The notes beneath the pieces were generated by a model, which was not told the origin of the DNA, did no database searches, and saw only the letters and a program-made list of their open reading frames with translations. A DNA stretch of 64,000 nucleotides from an uncultured Lachnospiraceae bacterium (GTDB lineage Bacteria; Bacillota; Clostridia; Lachnospirales; Lachnospiraceae): assembly GCA_910577105.1 (NCBI GenBank), contig CAJTMB010000002.1, positions 1 through 64,000 on the forward strand, in the 5' to 3' direction. Shown here piece after piece: positions 43,001-51,866 of this stretch. Position 1 is the stretch's first letter. The number at the start of each line of letters is the position of its first letter. The translations under genes and the position numbers were made by a program.

Positions 43001-43921
43001 CTACCGTCTATACGATGCACCTGCCGTAATGTCGGACTGTACTTGTGACTTTAATGCGGCTAAATCCGCAAACTTCTGCTCCGGGCGTTTAAATTCGTAT
43101 AGACTGACTGTGATTTCTTTGCCGTAGGCGTCTCCGGCATAATCATACAGGTAGGTCTCCACGCCCAGCGCTTTTTCATTTTCCCGTATGGTGGGTTTAT
43201 ATCCCACATTGCTGATTCCTTTGTAAAATTTTCCTTCCATCTGCACGCCGGAGTAATAAACCCCACAGGGAGGAAGGAGTTTCTCTTCGTCCGGAATCAG
43301 GTTCACGGTGGGCATTCCCAGCGTCCTGCCGATACGGTTGCCGTGCAGGACCGCGCCTTCCACAATGTAAGGCATTCCCAGCAGTTCTTCCGCCCACACC
43401 ATATTTCCCTGTTCCACGGCTTCCCTTACAAGGGTAGAACTGACTTCCATGCCGTTTCTTTTCACCTTATCAATGATGCGGACTTCCATGCCGCATTCCG
43501 CCGCCATGCTTTTTAGCAGTGCGGCATCTCCTGCCCCGCCTGCGCCAAAGGATAAATCCGCTCCCGCCGCCACAAATTCCGCATTCATTCTGTTACAGAG
43601 GATTTCCGTGACAAATTCCGCCGGGGGCGTTGCCGCTGTTTCTGTATTCAGGGGATATTCAATCAGGATATCTACTCCCATGAAAGAAAAAATATTTCTT
43701 TTCTCTTCTTTTGTTGTCAGTACTTTTTCTTTTGTTTTTCTGAAAAAAGAAGTCGGTGGTGGGTCAAAGGTAAACACACAGGCTTTTTTCCCTTTCTCTT
43801 TTTCATCCAGAATCTCCTGCAGGAGTCTTCTGTGGCCTATATGGATGCCGTCAAACTTTCCGATTGCGGCTGCTGTTTCTTCTTTAATATAAAAATCAGT
43901 TGTGCCGGTAATAATTTCCAT
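43001..43921 (-). CDS. ribF: bifunctional riboflavin kinase / FAD synthetase
   Basis: A 306-aa cytoplasmic enzyme converting riboflavin to FMN and then FAD. The N-terminal nucleotidyltransferase domain has AIGKFDGIHIGHRRLL and SSTLVREAVEQG; the C-terminal flavokinase domain (about 175-300) has GNRIGRTLGMPTVNL, GVYYSGV and KPTIRENEKALGVETYL. Length is typical. It is the last gene of the rimP-nusA-infB operon as usual in Firmicutes, 46 bp after truB. No FMN riboswitch is seen in the short gap before it. Confidence 0.95.
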   Translation of the reverse strand: MEIITGTTDFYIKEETAAAIGKFDGIHIGHRRLLQEILDEKEKGKKACVFTFDPPPTSFFRKTKEKVLTTKEEKRNIFSFMGVDILIEYPLNTETAATPPAEFVTEILCNRMNAEFVAAGADLSFGAGGAGDAALLKSMAAECGMEVRIIDKVKRNGMEVSSTLVREAVEQGNMVWAEELLGMPYIVEGAVLHGNRIGRTLGMPTVNLIPDEEKLLPPCGVYYSGVQMEGKFYKGISNVGYKPTIRENEKALGVETYLYDYAGDAYGKEITVSLYEFKRPEQKFADLAALKSQVQSDITAGASYRR

Positions 43922-43967
43922 TTATCTACTCCTGCCTGTCGCAAGCCATGCCTGCGATACAAGTATC

Positions 43968-44870
43968 TTATGATTCCAAAAACATTTTTACCGGCTTAAA
44001 CCTGCCCTCTGCTTTTTCAAACCGGTATATGCCAAAAAAACGGCCCTCTTGGTTATAAACTTTTACCTCTTCGCCATTGCCGAATAAGCGCCTCTCCAAA
44101 ATATGGTTTAGCGGAAAACTGTTTCCGTTTTGTACCGGTTTTATGAATGGCTCCGGCACATGCACGGCTGACAGTTCTTCAAACATTTTATCCACCGGAA
44201 TCAGAACGTCTGCTATCTTTCCCTCATCCCGAAGCCTTTCCAAATCCGAAAGGGTGATGGCTGAATCCAACAGGAAATGCCCGGATTTCGTTCTTTCCAA
44301 AGAAACCATGGTTCCTCCACATCCCAGCATTTTCCCAATATCATGGCAAAGAGTCCTGATATAGGTTCCCTTGGAGCAAAGGACGCGAAGCGAAATGTCA
44401 GGTAAATGCATGTCCAGAATTTCTATCTCATGAATCGTCACATTCCGGGGCTCACGTTCCACCTCCCGCCCCTGCCTTGCAAGTTCGTAAAGCCTCTTGC
44501 CGTTTACTTTCAGTGCGGAATACATGGGTGGAATCTGCGCGTATTCTCCCAGAAAAGAAAAAACTGCCTCCTCAATTTCCACTTTCCCTGCCTTCAGTTC
44601 CTGCCGGGCAAGGATGGTTCCCGACATATCCTGGGTATCCGTTTCCACCCCCAGACGCATGACAGCCCTGTATTCCTTATCCCTGTCCGTCAGCATATCG
44701 CAAAGTCTGGTTGCACTGCCGAGACATACAGGAAGTACCCCGACCGCGTCCGGGTCCAGGGTACCTGTATGTCCAATCTTTTTCTGCTTCAATATACCTC
44801 TCATCTTAGCCACCACATCATGGGAGGTAAATCCTTTTTCTTTGTATATATTTATGATTCCATTGTACAT
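43968..44870 (-). CDS. truB: tRNA pseudouridine-55 synthase
   Basis: A 300-aa enzyme making pseudouridine 55 in the T-loop of tRNAs. Catalytic Asp lies in KKIGHTGTLDPDAVGVLPV (near residue 39), with YRAVMRLGVETDTQD, PPMYSALKVNGKRLYELAR and RVLCSKGTYIRTLCHDIG further on. A C-terminal PUA-like segment closes the protein. The start overlaps the end of the DHH phosphoesterase gene by 19 nt, showing tight coupling. Confidence 0.95.
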   Translation of the reverse strand: MYNGIINIYKEKGFTSHDVVAKMRGILKQKKIGHTGTLDPDAVGVLPVCLGSATRLCDMLTDRDKEYRAVMRLGVETDTQDMSGTILARQELKAGKVEIEEAVFSFLGEYAQIPPMYSALKVNGKRLYELARQGREVEREPRNVTIHEIEILDMHLPDISLRVLCSKGTYIRTLCHDIGKMLGCGGTMVSLERTKSGHFLLDSAITLSDLERLRDEGKIADVLIPVDKMFEELSAVHVPEPFIKPVQNGNSFPLNHILERRLFGNGEEVKVYNQEGRFFGIYRFEKAEGRFKPVKMFLES

Positions 44871-45826
44871 TTTTCGTTTTCCTTAAATTCTGCCTCAATA
44901 TGTAGGGAAAGATTGTTAATCACGTCGTGGACGGTTCCTTTCATGGTACAGCCCGCTGCCCGGACATGGCCCCCTCCTCCGAAGAAGGAGGCAACCCTGG
45001 CAACATTTGCACACTCATTGGAACGCATACTTACCTTATATTCCAACAAATTTATTTCATACAGAAATATCGCACAGTCCACACCCTTGATATTCCTTAA
45101 CTGGTTGACAATACCGTCCAAATCGGAAGACGTCACATGATAAAAATCCATCATCTTCCTGCTGACGCAGCTTACAATGCACCTTCCCTCCATAAAACGG
45201 ATGCTTTCCATCAGCGCCCTTCCCATTATCTGATTTTGCAGATACGTTTTCTGATAAAAGCTTTCTTCAATGATTTTGGAAAAAGGAAATCCGAAGCCAA
45301 TCAGTCTGGCAGCTATCTGTAATGCCCTAGGCGTCGTGTTGGAATACTGGAACACGCCTGTGTCATGAATCATTGCCGTATACAGGGCAACGGCAATATC
45401 CACATCCAGATTTTCTTCCTCGAAAAGGCCGTACAAAATCTCTGCCGTGGAACCTGCCTGCGGCTCCACCACATTGATGTCTCCACATCCGTTTTGATTG
45501 CTGATATGGTGGTCTATATTGATTTTTTTTGCGGCTGACTCAAAAAAGGATTCCGCCTTGCCCAGCCTCTCACTCCCTGTATCCAGCGCAAAAAACACAT
45601 CAAACGTTTTATCACAGGCATACTCTGAATCGATATCCTTCAGATATTGCAGATGCCCCATGGAATCCGGGGGTGTTTCCAAAAATAATTTTACTTCTGC
45701 TTCCGGAAGCATTTTCTTCAGGTAAAGGTACAGGGCCATACAGGAACCCACTGCATCCCCGTCCGGCCTGATGTGCGCACTGATTCCGATTCTCTTTGCT
45801 TCCCTGCATTCATTTAACAGATTCAT
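44852..45826 (-). CDS. nrnA: DHH/DHHA1 phosphoesterase NrnA-like (oligoribonuclease / pAp phosphatase)
   Basis: A 324-aa enzyme degrading short RNA oligonucleotides and 3'-phosphoadenosine 5'-phosphate. Motifs: ISAHIRPDGDAVGS (residues 14-27), FALDTGS, NIDHHISN (the DHH motif), MIHDTGVFQYSNT, and C-terminal DHHA1 FFGGGGHVRAAGC. The ATG at 45826 follows GGAGG by 5 nt; a 29-codon upstream extension overlaps rbfA and lacks a site. It sits 22 bp after rbfA, the usual place in Clostridia. Confidence 0.92.
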   Translation of the reverse strand: MNLLNECREAKRIGISAHIRPDGDAVGSCMALYLYLKKMLPEAEVKLFLETPPDSMGHLQYLKDIDSEYACDKTFDVFFALDTGSERLGKAESFFESAAKKINIDHHISNQNGCGDINVVEPQAGSTAEILYGLFEEENLDVDIAVALYTAMIHDTGVFQYSNTTPRALQIAARLIGFGFPFSKIIEESFYQKTYLQNQIMGRALMESIRFMEGRCIVSCVSRKMMDFYHVTSSDLDGIVNQLRNIKGVDCAIFLYEINLLEYKVSMRSNECANVARVASFFGGGGHVRAAGCTMKGTVHDVINNLSLHIEAEFKENEKCTMES

Positions 45827-45848
45827 GTCTTCCTCCATATTCAGGGAA

Positions 45849-46244
45849 TCACAATGATTCTTCCGAAACTCCATCTTCTTCCCTGTCCGGCATTTCCTGC
45901 AGCACTTCATCAATTTTTTTGGACATATTTACCCCGTATTCAATGGACTGGTCCATAATAAAAGTGATTTCCGGCGTATTCCTGAGATTAATGGTTTTTG
46001 CCAACCGGTTTTTGATATAACCTTCCGCGCTCTTTAAGCCCTTATGGGTGTCTTCCCTTGCCTTTTCATCGCCCAACACACTAATCCATGCTTTGCATGT
46101 CTTCAAATCCGGCGCCACTTCCACCGCCACCACACTGGTAAGCGGACTGATGCGCGGGTCCTTGATTTCACCACGGATAACCTCCGCAAGCACACGCTGC
46201 ACCTCCCCGTTGATACGGGTACTCTTTATACTATTTTTTTTCAT
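45849..46244 (-). CDS. rbfA: ribosome-binding factor A
   Basis: A 131-aa KH-fold protein needed for maturation of the 30S subunit 5' end of 16S rRNA. The family start (RINGEVQRVLAEVIRGEIKDPRI) and core (DLKTCKAWISVLGDE, LRNTPEITFIMDQSIEYGVNMSKKIDEVL) are clear. It follows infB, but an unusual gap of 173 bp filled with three abutting hairpins separates them, so infB-rbfA read-through may be modulated. Confidence 0.94.
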   Translation of the reverse strand: MKKNSIKSTRINGEVQRVLAEVIRGEIKDPRISPLTSVVAVEVAPDLKTCKAWISVLGDEKAREDTHKGLKSAEGYIKNRLAKTINLRNTPEITFIMDQSIEYGVNMSKKIDEVLQEMPDREEDGVSEESL

Positions 46245-46276
46245 TCTTCCTCACATTCTAACACATTGACATTTTC

Positions 46277-46424
46277 CCGGAAGAATCGCTACTGTGATTC
46301 TTCCCGATGAAACTTAGCAACTCTTAGGCGGCGTATTTTGCCGCCTTAGAGTTACTTTTCATCAAGGTAAAACTTAGAAAATCTTGGCGACGTTTTTTGT
46401 CGCCTTAGTTTTTCTTTTTACCTT
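46277..46424 (-). repeat. three abutting hairpins between infB and rbfA
   Basis: Hairpin one has GGAAGAATC/GATTCTTCC (46279-46304). Hairpin two (46306-46363) has GATGAAA...TTTCATC outside and CTCTTAGGCGGC...GCCGCCTTAGAG inside. Hairpin three (46364-46424) has AAGGTAAAA...TTTTACCTT outside and GGCGAC/GTCGCC inside, and includes the infB stop codon. Two and three share the unpaired CTAAGTT and AAAG segments at equivalent positions with the hairpin at 24396-24461. Confidence 0.6.
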
Positions 46425-49400
46425 GGTACCTCCACCATCACATAAGCTTCCACGATATCCAGTTCCTGCATCTGGTCAAAGCCGGCAAATACAAGGCCGC
46501 ATTCAAAGCCGGCTTTTACTTCTTTTACATCGTCTTTAAATCTCTTTAAGGACGCCAGTTCTCCTTCAAATATCTGCTCGCCCGCACGGCTGATGCGCAC
46601 TTTGCAGCCCCTCTGGAAAATACCGTCCAGCACATAAGAACCGGCAATATTTCCGACAGCGGAAGCCTTAAACAGCTGACGTACCTCTGCATGACCGATA
46701 ACTTTTTCTTCAAATACAGGGTCAAGCATTCCTTTCATTGCAGCCTCAACGTCCTCGATAGCCTGATAAATCACCTTATACAGCCGTACATCCACGCCTT
46801 CCCTTTCCACCACGGCTTTTGCCGTCGCATCAAGGCGCACGTTAAATCCAATGATGATGGCGGATGATGCGCTTGCCAGCATAACGTCGGATTCGTTGAT
46901 GGCGCCTACGCCTCCGTGGATACATTTGACAACCACTTCTTCATTGGAAAGTTTTAACAGGCTCTGCTTTACCGCTTCCACACTGCCCTGTACATCTGCT
47001 TTTACAATCAGGTTCAGTTCTTTCAGATTACCTTCCTTAATCTGTGAGAACAAATCATCCAGTGACATCTTGCTCTTGGTTTCTTCCAGCATCTTTTCCT
47101 TGTTCTGTGCCAGGTACGTTTCCGCAAAAGATTTGGCTGTTTTGTCGTTTTCGTGGGCAATAAAGACCTCTCCTGCGCTCGGCACATCACTCAGTCCCAG
47201 TATCTCCACCGGTGTGGAAGGACCGGCTTCTTTTACTCTTCTTCCCTTGTCATCTATCATTGCCCTGACTTTGCCGTGACTTGCACCTGCGGAGATGAAA
47301 TCTCCCACATGGAGGGTTCCCTTCTGTACCAGTACAGTCGCCACAGGTCCGCGTCCTTTATCCAGTTCAGCCTCTATTACCAGACCTCTTGCCTGTCTGT
47401 TGGGATTGGCCTTCAATTCCAGGATGTCGGCTGTCAGAAGAATGGTTTCCAGAAGGTTTTCAATACCTTCTCCCGATTTTGCGGATACGGGAACAAATTC
47501 TGTGGTTCCGCCCCAGTCTACGGAAACCAGCTCATACTCCGTCAATTCCTGTTTTACGCGGTCCACATTGGCATTCGGCTTATCAATTTTGTTTACTGCC
47601 ACAATAATTTCAATGCCTGCCGCCTTGGCATGGTTGATGGCCTCCACTGTCTGGGGCATAACACCGTCGTCCGCTGCCACTACCAGAATGGCAATGTCTG
47701 TCGCATTGGCGCCGCGCATACGCATAGCGGTAAAAGCTTCATGTCCCGGTGTATCCAGGAATGTAATCTTCCTGTCATTGATGGAAACAGTATACGCACC
47801 TATGTGCTGTGTAATACCACCGGCTTCTTTATCCGTCACATTCGTCTTGCGGATTGCATCAAGCAGGGACGTTTTACCGTGGTCAACATGACCCATAACA
47901 CAGATAACAGGCGGGCGCGTTACTTTTTCTTCCTCCTGCTCCTCTTCTTCTTTCAAGAGCTCCTCTATGACATCCACCTTGACCTCTTTTTCACAGAGAA
48001 TATCATATTCCATGGCAATATTTTCCGCTTCTTCATAGGAAATTTCCTGATTCAGCGTTACAATTTTGCCTTCCAGAAACAGCTTTTTAATGATGGCAGA
48101 AGACTGAATCTTCATTTTTTCCGCCAATTCTTTTATCGTAATGGTCTCAGGCAGAACAATCACCTTAATGACTTCTTCCGCCGTTTCCTCTTTCTTCTTT
48201 TCGGGCTTGATGAATCTGCCCGGTTTATTCTTTACCTGTGCATCCTCTTCTTCATAGATAAAGTCCTTGCGTGAACGTTTATCCTTTTCCTGGCTGATGC
48301 GGCGCTTTTCTTCATCCCTGTGCTTTTCTGCATCCTTGATTGGAGTTTCTGCAATAAAGCCTTTGCCTTGAGACGGCTTTCTGAAGTTATCTCTCTGTCC
48401 TCCATTGCCTCTGTTATCGCGGCCGCTATTGCCGAAATTCCTTTCACCGCCTGCAGAAGCGCCATTGCCGCGGAAACCGCCCTGATTACCGTAAGAACCC
48501 GTGCGGCCTGCACCATCCATTCGTCTGTCCGGCCGCTGTCCCTGCGGTCTGTCTCCCCTGTTATCTCTGTTTCCATAGGAAGGTTTCTCGCCTCCTGTCC
48601 TGTTTTGTCTGTATCCCTGTGTAGTCTGTCCGGTTCTTCCCTGGCCTCCCTGAAAAGGTCTGCCCTGACCATAACCTTGATTTCCCTGCTGCCTATCCTG
48701 CCCTCGCTGTCCGTTCTGGCTGCCGGTTCTGTCCTGCCCCCGCTGCACTCCATTCTGGTTTCCCTGCACCCTGTCCTGTCCCTGCGGCCTGTTTTCCGGT
48801 CTTGCATGGATTTCCTGCGCCTGTGGGGTTCTTTCTGCCTGTTCTGTCTGTTTTACGGACTGAACGGAATTTGCCGCACTTTCCCCTGCATTTGTTTTTA
48901 CCTGCTGGCTTTTCTGCGGCTGCGGCGGCGGCACCATCTGCACACGGGGTGTGGGAGACGGGGGCGTCAACGGTTTAATCGGTCTTACCGGAGCCGGTTG
49001 TCCCGGCCTTACATTCTGTGCCGGTCTTGCATTGGGAAGCGGTCTTCCCCCTGCATTGCCTGTATTATTTCTTCCCTGATTATTCCCCTGCGTCCTGTTG
49101 GGCTGTTTGCCGGGTGCACGGGAATTCTGAGGATTGCTGACAACTATAATTTTCTTTTTCTTTTTGGGCGCTTCCGGTGTCTCCCGCGTATCCGCGGTTT
49201 CTTGAACAGCCGGCTTTTCCGGCACATCTGTGCTGCCCGTCGATTCCTTTTGTACCTGTACTGCAGGTTCGGGCTCTGCTTTTTCTTCTTTAGGGGCTTT
49301 TGCGCCAAAATGCTTTCTGACCATTTCCGCCGCATCCTCTTCAATGGAACTTTGTGCCGCTTTCGCTTCTATTCCCTTCTCCTGCAGAAACGAAACCAAT

Positions 49401-49456
49401 TCTTTACTCTGCTTTCCGACTTCTTTTGCCAGTTCATGTATCTTAATTTTCGCCAT
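46418..49456 (-). CDS. infB: translation initiation factor IF-2
   Basis: A 1012-aa GTPase that places initiator tRNA on the 30S subunit. N-terminal IF2_N (AKIKIHELAKEVGKQSKEL) is followed by a very long low-complexity region (about 90-390) rich in Gln, Gly, Asn and Arg with many GQ, RG and QNR runs, a second IF2_N (about 435-490), then the G domain: P-loop GHVDHGKTSLL, DTPGH, NKID, and C-terminal domains II-IV. The region from 480 on has normal IF-2 length; only the linker is expanded. M at 49456 (12 nt after AGGAGG) fits family starts; another ATG at 49465 is only 3 nt from that site. The gene overlaps the L7Ae gene by 14 nt. Confidence 0.95.
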   Translation of the reverse strand: MAKIKIHELAKEVGKQSKELVSFLQEKGIEAKAAQSSIEEDAAEMVRKHFGAKAPKEEKAEPEPAVQVQKESTGSTDVPEKPAVQETADTRETPEAPKKKKKIIVVSNPQNSRAPGKQPNRTQGNNQGRNNTGNAGGRPLPNARPAQNVRPGQPAPVRPIKPLTPPSPTPRVQMVPPPQPQKSQQVKTNAGESAANSVQSVKQTEQAERTPQAQEIHARPENRPQGQDRVQGNQNGVQRGQDRTGSQNGQRGQDRQQGNQGYGQGRPFQGGQGRTGQTTQGYRQNRTGGEKPSYGNRDNRGDRPQGQRPDRRMDGAGRTGSYGNQGGFRGNGASAGGERNFGNSGRDNRGNGGQRDNFRKPSQGKGFIAETPIKDAEKHRDEEKRRISQEKDKRSRKDFIYEEEDAQVKNKPGRFIKPEKKKEETAEEVIKVIVLPETITIKELAEKMKIQSSAIIKKLFLEGKIVTLNQEISYEEAENIAMEYDILCEKEVKVDVIEELLKEEEEQEEEKVTRPPVICVMGHVDHGKTSLLDAIRKTNVTDKEAGGITQHIGAYTVSINDRKITFLDTPGHEAFTAMRMRGANATDIAILVVAADDGVMPQTVEAINHAKAAGIEIIVAVNKIDKPNANVDRVKQELTEYELVSVDWGGTTEFVPVSAKSGEGIENLLETILLTADILELKANPNRQARGLVIEAELDKGRGPVATVLVQKGTLHVGDFISAGASHGKVRAMIDDKGRRVKEAGPSTPVEILGLSDVPSAGEVFIAHENDKTAKSFAETYLAQNKEKMLEETKSKMSLDDLFSQIKEGNLKELNLIVKADVQGSVEAVKQSLLKLSNEEVVVKCIHGGVGAINESDVMLASASSAIIIGFNVRLDATAKAVVEREGVDVRLYKVIYQAIEDVEAAMKGMLDPVFEEKVIGHAEVRQLFKASAVGNIAGSYVLDGIFQRGCKVRISRAGEQIFEGELASLKRFKDDVKEVKAGFECGLVFAGFDQMQELDIVEAYVMVEVPR

Positions 49457-49793
49457 GCTTTTCATCTACCTCCTGATTTTGCAATTCTTCCAGATGTTTC
49501 ATTATCGTGCGGGCAAGCCCTTCATTGATAAGCGCTGCCGATGAACGCTCCTCTTTTCCGATGGAATGTCCCAACTCCTCCTTCGTACCGTATGTATATA
49601 TCGGCACTTTGTAAAAAGAGCACTTATCCCTGAAACGCTTTTTTGTATTGTCTGACGCATCCTCCGCTACGATAACCAGCACAGCTGAACCGTCCTTTAT
49701 GGAATTTTCCGTGGAAAACTCTCCGCTCACCACATTTCTTCCCCTCGCTGCCAGACCTAACAAACTGTATATTTTATTCTGTTTCAATATCAC
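49443..49793 (-). CDS. YlxQ-like L7Ae-family ribosomal/RNA-binding protein
   Basis: A 116-aa member of the L7Ae/L30e family (kink-turn RNA binding): KIYSLLGLAARGRNVVSGEF, AVLVIVAEDASDNTKKRF, SFYKVPIYTYGTKEELGHSIGK. It is encoded in the classical ylxR-ylxQ-infB position. The start is unsure: GTG at 49793 (close to AAGGGAG) or TTG at 49787 (10 nt from it) are both plausible; the ATG at 49826 has no site. It overlaps rnpM by 20 nt and infB by 14 nt. Confidence 0.85.
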   Translation of the reverse strand: MILKQNKIYSLLGLAARGRNVVSGEFSTENSIKDGSAVLVIVAEDASDNTKKRFRDKCSFYKVPIYTYGTKEELGHSIGKEERSSAALINEGLARTIMKHLEELQNQEVDEKHGEN

Positions 49794-50046
49794 CAAACTC
49801 CCTTTCCAAGCCCTCATAGACTTCATCCGGAATACTCATTTTGAAAGAACGCTCCAGGCCTTTATTCTTCCTCGCCTTCTTTAAACAATCGGCGCTTTTA
49901 CAAAGATATGCGCCCCTTCCGTTCTTTTTACCTGTTACATCCAAAACAATGGGGCCTTCCGGGGTTTTTAACACACGCATCATATCTTTTTTGCTCTTCA
50001 TTTCCCCACAGCCGACACATTGTCTTAAAGGAATTTTCTTACTCAT
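49774..50046 (-). CDS. rnpM: YlxR-family RNase P modulator
   Basis: A 90-aa DUF448 protein (YlxR, renamed RnpM for its binding to RNase P RNA). Motifs: IPLRQCVGCGEMKSKKDMMRV and NGRGAYLCKSADCLKKA, both conserved in the family. It overlaps nusA by 8 nt at its start and the L7Ae gene at its end. Confidence 0.92.
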   Translation of the reverse strand: MSKKIPLRQCVGCGEMKSKKDMMRVLKTPEGPIVLDVTGKKNGRGAYLCKSADCLKKARKNKGLERSFKMSIPDEVYEGLEREFGDIETE

Positions 50047-51199
50047 TTTCTATGTCCGCACCCTCCTCGTAGGATTCATCATATCCTTCTTCATACTCTC
50101 CGTCTTCATAGTCTTCATATTCATCCACATAATCCTCATAACGGAAGCCGGGTGCATCCTTTGCCTGTGTTTCGGATTTGATGTCAATTTTATATCCGGT
50201 CAGCCTTGCGGCAAGTCTTGCATTCTGGCCTTCCTTACCGATGGCAAGGGAGAGCTGGTAATCCGGAACCACTACTTTTGCAGTCTTTTCATCGGGGTCT
50301 GCAAACACGGCAACAATCTTTGCCGGGGATAACGCATTCTGAATCAGGTTTCCGGGATTTTCATCCCAGTTGACAATATCTATTTTTTCTCCCCTGAGTT
50401 CCTCCACAATGGCGTTTACCCTTGCGCCGTTAAGCCCCACGCAGGCGCCCACCGCATCCACATTCGGATTGTTGCTCCATACTGCAATCTTGGTCCTGCT
50501 TCCCGCTTCACGGGCAATGCTCTTTATCTCCACGGTTCCGTCCTTGATTTCCGTCACTTCCGCTTCAAACAATCTCTTTACCAGTTCCGGATGCGTGCGG
50601 CTTACATTGATATGGGGGCCTTTGGGCGTATTTTTGACTTCCAGAATATATACCCTTATTCTCTCAGTCGGTTTGAACACCTCCCCTTTCACCTGCTCGC
50701 TTTCGCTTAACATGGCATCTGCCTTTCCCAGATTGATGCTGATATTGCGCCCCACATAGCGCTGCACCACTCCGGTTACCACATCCTTTTCCTTCTCATA
50801 ATACTGGTTGTAGATAACGCTTCTTTCTTCTTCCCTGATTTTCTGTAAAATCACATTTTTGGCATTCATGGTGGCAATACGGCCAAACTCCTTGGACTTG
50901 ATTTCCACATGCAGAATCTCACCCACCTCTGCTTTAGTGGAAATCTCCTTGGCATCCTCAAGGGCAATCTGCAGGCAGTCATCCTCCACATCATCCTTTG
51001 ACTCCACTACTTCTTTTTCCGCATAGCACAAAAAGTCGCAGGTTTCCCTGTTAATTTCCACCTTGATATTGTCCGCTTTGCCAAAATGGTTCTTGCATGC
51101 TGTCACAAGGGAATTTTCAATTGCCTCAAACAAAGTTTCCTTGCTAATTTCCTTTTCTTTTTCCAGTATGTCAAGAGCCTCCATTAATTCCTTATTCAT
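50039..51199 (-). CDS. nusA: transcription termination/antitermination factor NusA
   Basis: A 386-aa RNA-polymerase-binding factor that promotes pausing and intrinsic termination. N-terminal domain (1-130), S1 domain (about 135-200, GVVQRYVGRNISINLGKADAML), then two KH domains (about 230-345, with VGACVGLNGARVNAIVEELRGEKIDIV and LAIGKEGQNARLAARLTGYKIDI). An acidic, Tyr/Asp/Glu-rich tail of about 35 residues follows, a common Clostridial extra. The rimP gene is 29 bp upstream. The operon leader has a terminator hairpin that NusA itself may act on (inference). Confidence 0.95.
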   Translation of the reverse strand: MNKELMEALDILEKEKEISKETLFEAIENSLVTACKNHFGKADNIKVEINRETCDFLCYAEKEVVESKDDVEDDCLQIALEDAKEISTKAEVGEILHVEIKSKEFGRIATMNAKNVILQKIREEERSVIYNQYYEKEKDVVTGVVQRYVGRNISINLGKADAMLSESEQVKGEVFKPTERIRVYILEVKNTPKGPHINVSRTHPELVKRLFEAEVTEIKDGTVEIKSIAREAGSRTKIAVWSNNPNVDAVGACVGLNGARVNAIVEELRGEKIDIVNWDENPGNLIQNALSPAKIVAVFADPDEKTAKVVVPDYQLSLAIGKEGQNARLAARLTGYKIDIKSETQAKDAPGFRYEDYVDEYEDYEDGEYEEGYDESYEEGADIENE

Positions 51200-51228
51200 T
51201 TTCCATTGTCCTCCTTGTCTTTTCTATG

Positions 51229-51693
51229 TTAAAAATCAAACGCAAGCCTGATGAGCGCCACATCGCCCTTTAAAAATACCATCTCCCCGCCTTCCGTTTC
51301 CACGGTGATGGTTTCTTTGTCATAGGCTTTCAATACGCCTGAAAATTCTTTGCATTTTTCAACCGGCTTGTAGGTCTTGACTTCCACCCTGCTGCCGATG
51401 CTTTTTTCCAGATGCTTATCCTTTTTCAGTGCCCTGCCCAGACCCGGACTGGAAACCTCCAGTATATACGCATCCTCTACAAAATCTTCTCTATCCAGCG
51501 CCTCGGATAAAGCCCTGCTCACATTTTCACAATCCTGAATGTTTACCCCCTCAGGCTTGTCAATGTAAGCCCGCAAATACCAGTCCGCGCCCTCTTTTAC
51601 ATATTCCACATCGTAGATTTCCACCGCATTCGCCTCGGCAATGGGCTGCAAAAGCGCCTCTGTCCTGGATTCATATGTCTCTCTTTTGGACAT
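51229..51693 (-). CDS. rimP: ribosome maturation factor RimP
   Basis: A 154-aa factor for 30S assembly, first gene of the nusA-infB operon. Family motifs are visible: EIYDVEYVKEGADWYLRAYIDKPEGV, the C-terminal SH3-like domain (EVKTYKPVEKCKEFSGVLKAYD) and EVSSPGLGRALKKDKHLEK. AGGTGG precedes the ATG closely. Confidence 0.94.
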   Translation of the reverse strand: MSKRETYESRTEALLQPIAEANAVEIYDVEYVKEGADWYLRAYIDKPEGVNIQDCENVSRALSEALDREDFVEDAYILEVSSPGLGRALKKDKHLEKSIGSRVEVKTYKPVEKCKEFSGVLKAYDKETITVETEGGEMVFLKGDVALIRLAFDF

Positions 51694-51762
51694 GTATCCA
51701 CCTAATCCTTTCCCTATGAAGTTGTTTTATTGCAGGCGGTAATCCGCCTTAAACATACAAGA

Positions 51763-51786
51763 AAGAGTGGCGCTTCGTCCACTCTT
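51763..51786 (-). terminator. intrinsic terminator in the rimP-nusA leader
   Basis: AAGAGTGG (51763-51770) pairs perfectly with CCACTCTT (51779-51786). On the minus strand TCTTGTATGTTT follows. It lies after the operon promoter at 51815-51843 and before rimP, so it can end symporter read-through and also attenuate the nusA operon. A second hairpin, AGGCGG/CCGCCT (51734-51749), follows. Confidence 0.75.
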
Positions 51787-51814
51787 ACTTTATGTTTCTT
51801 ATGCTACTATGAGT

Positions 51815-51843
51815 AGTGTATACCTGTTTTGCTTAGATGTCAA
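51815..51843 (-). promoter_or_regulatory. promoter of the rimP-nusA-infB operon
   Basis: On the minus strand TTGACA (51843-51838) and TACACT (51820-51815) are 17 bp apart. The promoter starts 24 bp beyond the stop of the symporter gene and gives a leader of about 115 nt. Confidence 0.7.
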
Positions 51844-51866
51844 CTGATTTTCATAAATTTCCCAAA

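Noticed and set aside
47153..48274. 373-codon plus-strand frame opposite infB
   Set aside because: Antisense to a certain gene, unusual composition, no ribosome binding site; produced by codon bias of infB.
48320..49528. 402-codon plus-strand frame opposite the infB linker
   Set aside because: Mirror of low-complexity Gln/Gly/Arg codons of infB; no domain.
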